A stretch of DNA of 64,000 nucleotides from Novibacillus thermophilus (GTDB taxonomy: Bacteria > Bacillota > Bacilli > Thermoactinomycetales > Novibacillaceae), in NCBI RefSeq assembly GCF_002005165.1, contig NZ_CP019699.1, positions 2,170,001-2,234,000 on the forward strand. Direction: 5' to 3'. This document shows, piece after piece, positions 61,361-64,000 of this stretch (within the stretch, counting starts at the first letter, position 1; every line of letters starts with the position of its first letter). The notes below the pieces were generated by a model. It saw only the letters and a program-made list of their open reading frames with translations. It ran no database searches and was not told the DNA's origin. The position numbers were made by a program, and so were the translations under genes.

Positions 61361-62245
61361 ATGATGAAAGAAAAACGACTTCCGAAAGCCCTTCAAACTT
61401 TTGTAGATCCCTTTCATTTTCGAATATTTGTTGACCGCAATGAAGGAAACTGGAAGATGCCTTTTGAATGGCATGAGAAATTGGAGATTTTTTACACCAT
61501 TTCAGGTAAAGGAAAATATTTTATAGAGGATAAAGTATACACATTTGAGGCTGGCGACCTCTTTGTGATTAATAACCACGAGCTCCATAAAAGCCAGTTA
61601 ATTGACGGTCAACCGTTTGAAGCGTTAATCATTATGTTTAATCCAGACCTGGCGAAGGCCGTTCACCTTGAGGACGGTATGGATCCCCTTTCAATTTTTT
61701 ATGAACGACACAATGATCATCAGTTAAGACTTGACAAGGATTTGCAACGTCAATTTGAAAACGTATTCGACGCGATGAAAACAGAGTATGAAAGGAAACA
61801 AGGTTATTCTCAAAGAATTATCGCTTCTTTACTTCAATGGTTGCTTGTTGAATTAAAGCGGGCTTATGAAAAAAACGATCCGTTAAACAGCGTTGAACTG
61901 TACACGGGCAGCGAACTAAAAGACATTGTAGCAAACGTCCTGGACTATGTTGACATGCATTACTGTGAGGACATTAAACTTTCCCAAATAGCTGCCGAGT
62001 TGTGTGTGAGTCCTTCGTATTTGAGTAGAGAGTTTAAAAAAGAGACAGGGTTTTCATTAGTAGAATTTATATCTTCGAAGCGCATTCGCTTAGCACGGGA
62101 GTTACTCTTGAAGTCAAATTTACAAGTAACCGAAATTGCGGGAAGAGTAGGGTACAACAATGTAACGCACTTTCATTGGACATTTAAAAAAATGGTCGGC
62201 ACGAGCCCGGGAAACTTTCGGAAAATGTACAAACAAAATCGATAG
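61361..62245 (+). CDS. AraC family transcriptional regulator with cupin sensor domain
   Basis: Regulator of 294 residues. The N-terminal cupin part contains FEWHEKLEIFYTISGKGKYF and GDLFVINNHELHK, typical of sugar-sensing AraC proteins. The C-terminal part has two helix-turn-helix motifs (LSQIAAELCVSPSYLSREFK and VTEIAGRVGYNNVTHFHW) and ends GTSPGNFRKMYK. It lies between the kinase and the deacetylase gene, in the same direction, and most likely activates this locus in response to the substrate, like ChbR in the E. coli chb operon. The start ATG 61361 follows GGAAGGAGAGG. Confidence 0.92.
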   Translation: MMKEKRLPKALQTFVDPFHFRIFVDRNEGNWKMPFEWHEKLEIFYTISGKGKYFIEDKVYTFEAGDLFVINNHELHKSQLIDGQPFEALIIMFNPDLAKAVHLEDGMDPLSIFYERHNDHQLRLDKDLQRQFENVFDAMKTEYERKQGYSQRIIASLLQWLLVELKRAYEKNDPLNSVELYTGSELKDIVANVLDYVDMHYCEDIKLSQIAAELCVSPSYLSREFKKETGFSLVEFISSKRIRLARELLLKSNLQVTEIAGRVGYNNVTHFHWTFKKMVGTSPGNFRKMYKQNR

Positions 62246-62282
62246 CGATAGACCTGTTGCTAGACCTAGTAGGGAAAGGAAG

Positions 62283-62984
62283 ATGAATGTGATCGAAGGC
62301 AAAAAAGTTTTGGTCTTTACGGCTCATCCAGATGATGAAGTTGCATGCGGTGGGACAATCGCGAAATTAACGCGGAATAACAACGATGTAGTCGTCGTTA
62401 TCGCGACAAATGGGGATAAAGGAACTCATGATCCCAGTGTTTTACCTGAAGAAATCTCGAAAACGAGAAAAAGAGAAATGGATCGAGCCGCTCAAATTTT
62501 AGGTTTGGATAAAGTGATCTGGTTAGGCTTTGATGACGGGTCGCTAGAAGCTAATCGTGATTTATTGAAAGAAAGCGTTTATCGCACTATTCGCGAAGAA
62601 AAACCTCATGCGGTGATCACTTTTGATCCGTGGAAAAGATGGGATCCACATCCTGATCACCGTACGATTGGTTTTGCAGCGGTAGAAGCGGCTTATCTGG
62701 CCAACGGATGTTGGTATTATCCGGAACACTTAGAGGATGGACTTCAACCACACGATGTAGACGAAATCTATTTATTCCACAGTGATGATCCTAATTATTC
62801 AGTAGATATAAAGGACACTTTTGACGTTAAATTAAAAGCAGCCAATGCTCATGAAAGCCAGAGATTACAGTTTCCGACTTTTGGTGAAAAATATTTGAAC
62901 GGATTAAAGAACCAGGGTGTCTCAGAAGAAGATTGGTATAAAGAGAAATTTCGGAAAGTGAACGATTCAGATTTAACATTTTGA
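62283..62984 (+). CDS. PIG-L family deacetylase
   Basis: Zinc-dependent N-deacetylase of 233 residues of the LmbE/PIG-L family, whose members remove acetyl groups from N-acetylglucosamine conjugates. The catalytic and metal motif is TAHPDDEVACGGTIAKL (H15, D17, D18), and the second ligand motif is WDPHPDHRTIG. There is no signal peptide, so it is cytoplasmic. In this locus it would deacetylate an imported N-acetylated disaccharide before cleavage, the step performed by ChbG (a different family) in chitobiose use. GGAAAGGAAG precedes ATG 62283. It is 13 bases from the binding-protein gene. Confidence 0.92.
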   Translation: MNVIEGKKVLVFTAHPDDEVACGGTIAKLTRNNNDVVVVIATNGDKGTHDPSVLPEEISKTRKREMDRAAQILGLDKVIWLGFDDGSLEANRDLLKESVYRTIREEKPHAVITFDPWKRWDPHPDHRTIGFAAVEAAYLANGCWYYPEHLEDGLQPHDVDEIYLFHSDDPNYSVDIKDTFDVKLKAANAHESQRLQFPTFGEKYLNGLKNQGVSEEDWYKEKFRKVNDSDLTF

Positions 62985-62997
62985 GGAGGAGAACGTT

Positions 62998-64000
62998 ATG
63001 AATAAAAGTCGTGGTTTCTGGAATCGCTTTATAATCCTATTATGTTCATGCTTAATGGGCACTTTTCTAGTTAGTTGTTCGGGTAATTCAAAAACAGGAT
63101 CTCCTCCATCAGATGAGGAAAAAGAAGAGGTTACGATTACGTGGTCTTTTTGGGGAGATCCTTGGGAAGTCGAGATCAACAACAAAGTCAAAGAAGCCTT
63201 TGAAGAGAAGTATCCGCATATTAAAGTTGAAACCCAGCATGCGCCGTGGTCCAATTATTTTGATAGACTGCAGACGCAGTGGGCGGCAGGAGAGTCTCCA
63301 GACGTGATGTTTTTAACCAACGTCCCGAGTTACGCTTCAAAAGGAGTACTAAAAGATCTCACCGGTTTAATTGAGGACGAAGGTTTTGATGTCAATCAGT
63401 TTACTGAAGCTCAGCTAAAGAACTTTGAGTATGACGGTAAATTGTATGGTCTACCTAGAGATAATGACACGAAAGTATTCTTTTACAACAAAAAATTGTT
63501 TGATGAAGCGAATCTACCGTATCCTGAAGAAGGATGGACCTGGAATGATTTACGCGAGTATGCTAAAGCCTTGACAAAAGAAGAAAATGGTAAGGTTGTG
63601 CAATATGGCGTTGCTTTTGAACCGGCTTGGTGGCGGCTTTGGGTCACAAGTAACGGAGGAGAGATATTTGATGACCCAGTCCATCCTACAACGACCACTA
63701 TGCATGAACCTGAGGCTGTCGAAGCGATTCAGTTCTTGGCCGATTTAATGAATGAAGACAAATCCGCCCCATCTTTTGACTTGCAAAGGGATTCCTCGAA
63801 CGTTTCACATTTGTTTATGACCGGTCAGGTAGCGATGGTATTCGGAAATCACGCTTTAATTCCTAACTTTATGGAGGCTGAAGATTTAGAGTGGGATATC
63901 GTCGGCATGCCACGAGCGGAAGGGAAAGATCCGGTTAACGTGGCTGCAGGTGCCGGATATGTCATTTCCGAGAATACCGAACACCTTGAGGAAGCTTTCT
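62998..64000 (+). CDS. sugar ABC transporter substrate-binding lipoprotein, 3' end outside window
   Basis: Lipid-anchored receptor of the family-1 type. The frame is open from ATG 62998, behind GAGGAGGAG, to the window end with no stop. The signal ends in a lipobox FLVSC with C27 modified, followed by a Ser/Gly/Asp-rich linker. Mature features are ITWSFWGDPWEVEINNKVK, the QTQWAAGESPDVMFL stretch and LYGLPRDNDTKVFFYNKK, all usual for sugar-binding proteins. It follows the deacetylase gene by 13 bases. The permease genes would lie just beyond the window, giving the GH4 locus an ABC importer. Confidence 0.92.
   Translation, partial: MNKSRGFWNRFIILLCSCLMGTFLVSCSGNSKTGSPPSDEEKEEVTITWSFWGDPWEVEINNKVKEAFEEKYPHIKVETQHAPWSNYFDRLQTQWAAGESPDVMFLTNVPSYASKGVLKDLTGLIEDEGFDVNQFTEAQLKNFEYDGKLYGLPRDNDTKVFFYNKKLFDEANLPYPEEGWTWNDLREYAKALTKEENGKVVQYGVAFEPAWWRLWVTSNGGEIFDDPVHPTTTTMHEPEAVEAIQFLADLMNEDKSAPSFDLQRDSSNVSHLFMTGQVAMVFGNHALIPNFMEAEDLEWDIVGMPRAEGKDPVNVAAGAGYVISENTEHLEEAF

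Overview
The window comes from a Bacillota (Firmicutes) chromosome, most likely a Bacillales-type organism. The grounds are GGAGG-type ribosome binding sites with many TTG and GTG starts, a LutABC lactate-utilization operon, lipoprotein-type solute-binding proteins, a YtqB-like methylase, an apparent FIMAH domain, and LacI-family operators with CcpA-like geometry. Base composition looks balanced. The species cannot be named from the sequence alone. There are no rRNA, tRNA or CRISPR features that I can see.

Layout. (1) 1-3251: the end of lutA, then lutB, lutC and a small SAM methyltransferase. (2) 3486-7489: a very large secreted GH2 beta-galactosidase with a LamG-type domain inserted in its catalytic barrel, broken by a one-base frameshift. 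(3) 7618-22793: a peptide-uptake and hydrolysis cluster (AroM, five-gene oligopeptide ABC transporter, DUF1177, M20 peptidase, IclR regulator, M29-like aminopeptidase). It is split by a nested insertion-sequence island at 8356-13023, in which an IS30 element carries two different IS1380 elements, one in each end; both have 5-bp target duplications. (4) 22794-32970: a LacI-controlled glycan or sugar locus (ABC importer, CehA/McbA-type PHP hydrolase, GH38-like/DUF5054 enzyme, aldo/keto reductase, IolE-like isomerase) with two palindromic ACCGGT-centred operators. (5) 33083-52765: an inositol-type regulon. It has an MFS transporter, a sugar ABC transporter, five Gfo/Idh/MocA dehydrogenases, its own LacI repressor, and the complete iolD-E-B-C-J-A pathway plus iolG. 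A TTAAGCGCTTAA palindrome occurs in front of five transcription units. (6) 53161-58447: a second insertion-sequence graveyard, with IS21 inserted into an IS1634-type transposase gene and a frameshifted IS4-type transposase beside it. (7) 58958-64000: a GH4 glycosidase, PfkB kinase, AraC regulator, PIG-L deacetylase and the start of an ABC importer, resembling a chitobiose (chb) operon in its set of functions.

The theme is carbohydrate, cyclitol and peptide scavenging from plant-like biomass: each locus pairs an importer with intracellular enzymes and a local regulator. The island boundaries separate these metabolic modules.

A recurrent oddity is single-base insertions or deletions, mostly in short homopolymers, in lutA, lacZ, aroM (two, compensating), istA and an IS4 transposase. 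Either the assembly has residual indel errors or this genome is accumulating pseudogenes; raw reads would decide.
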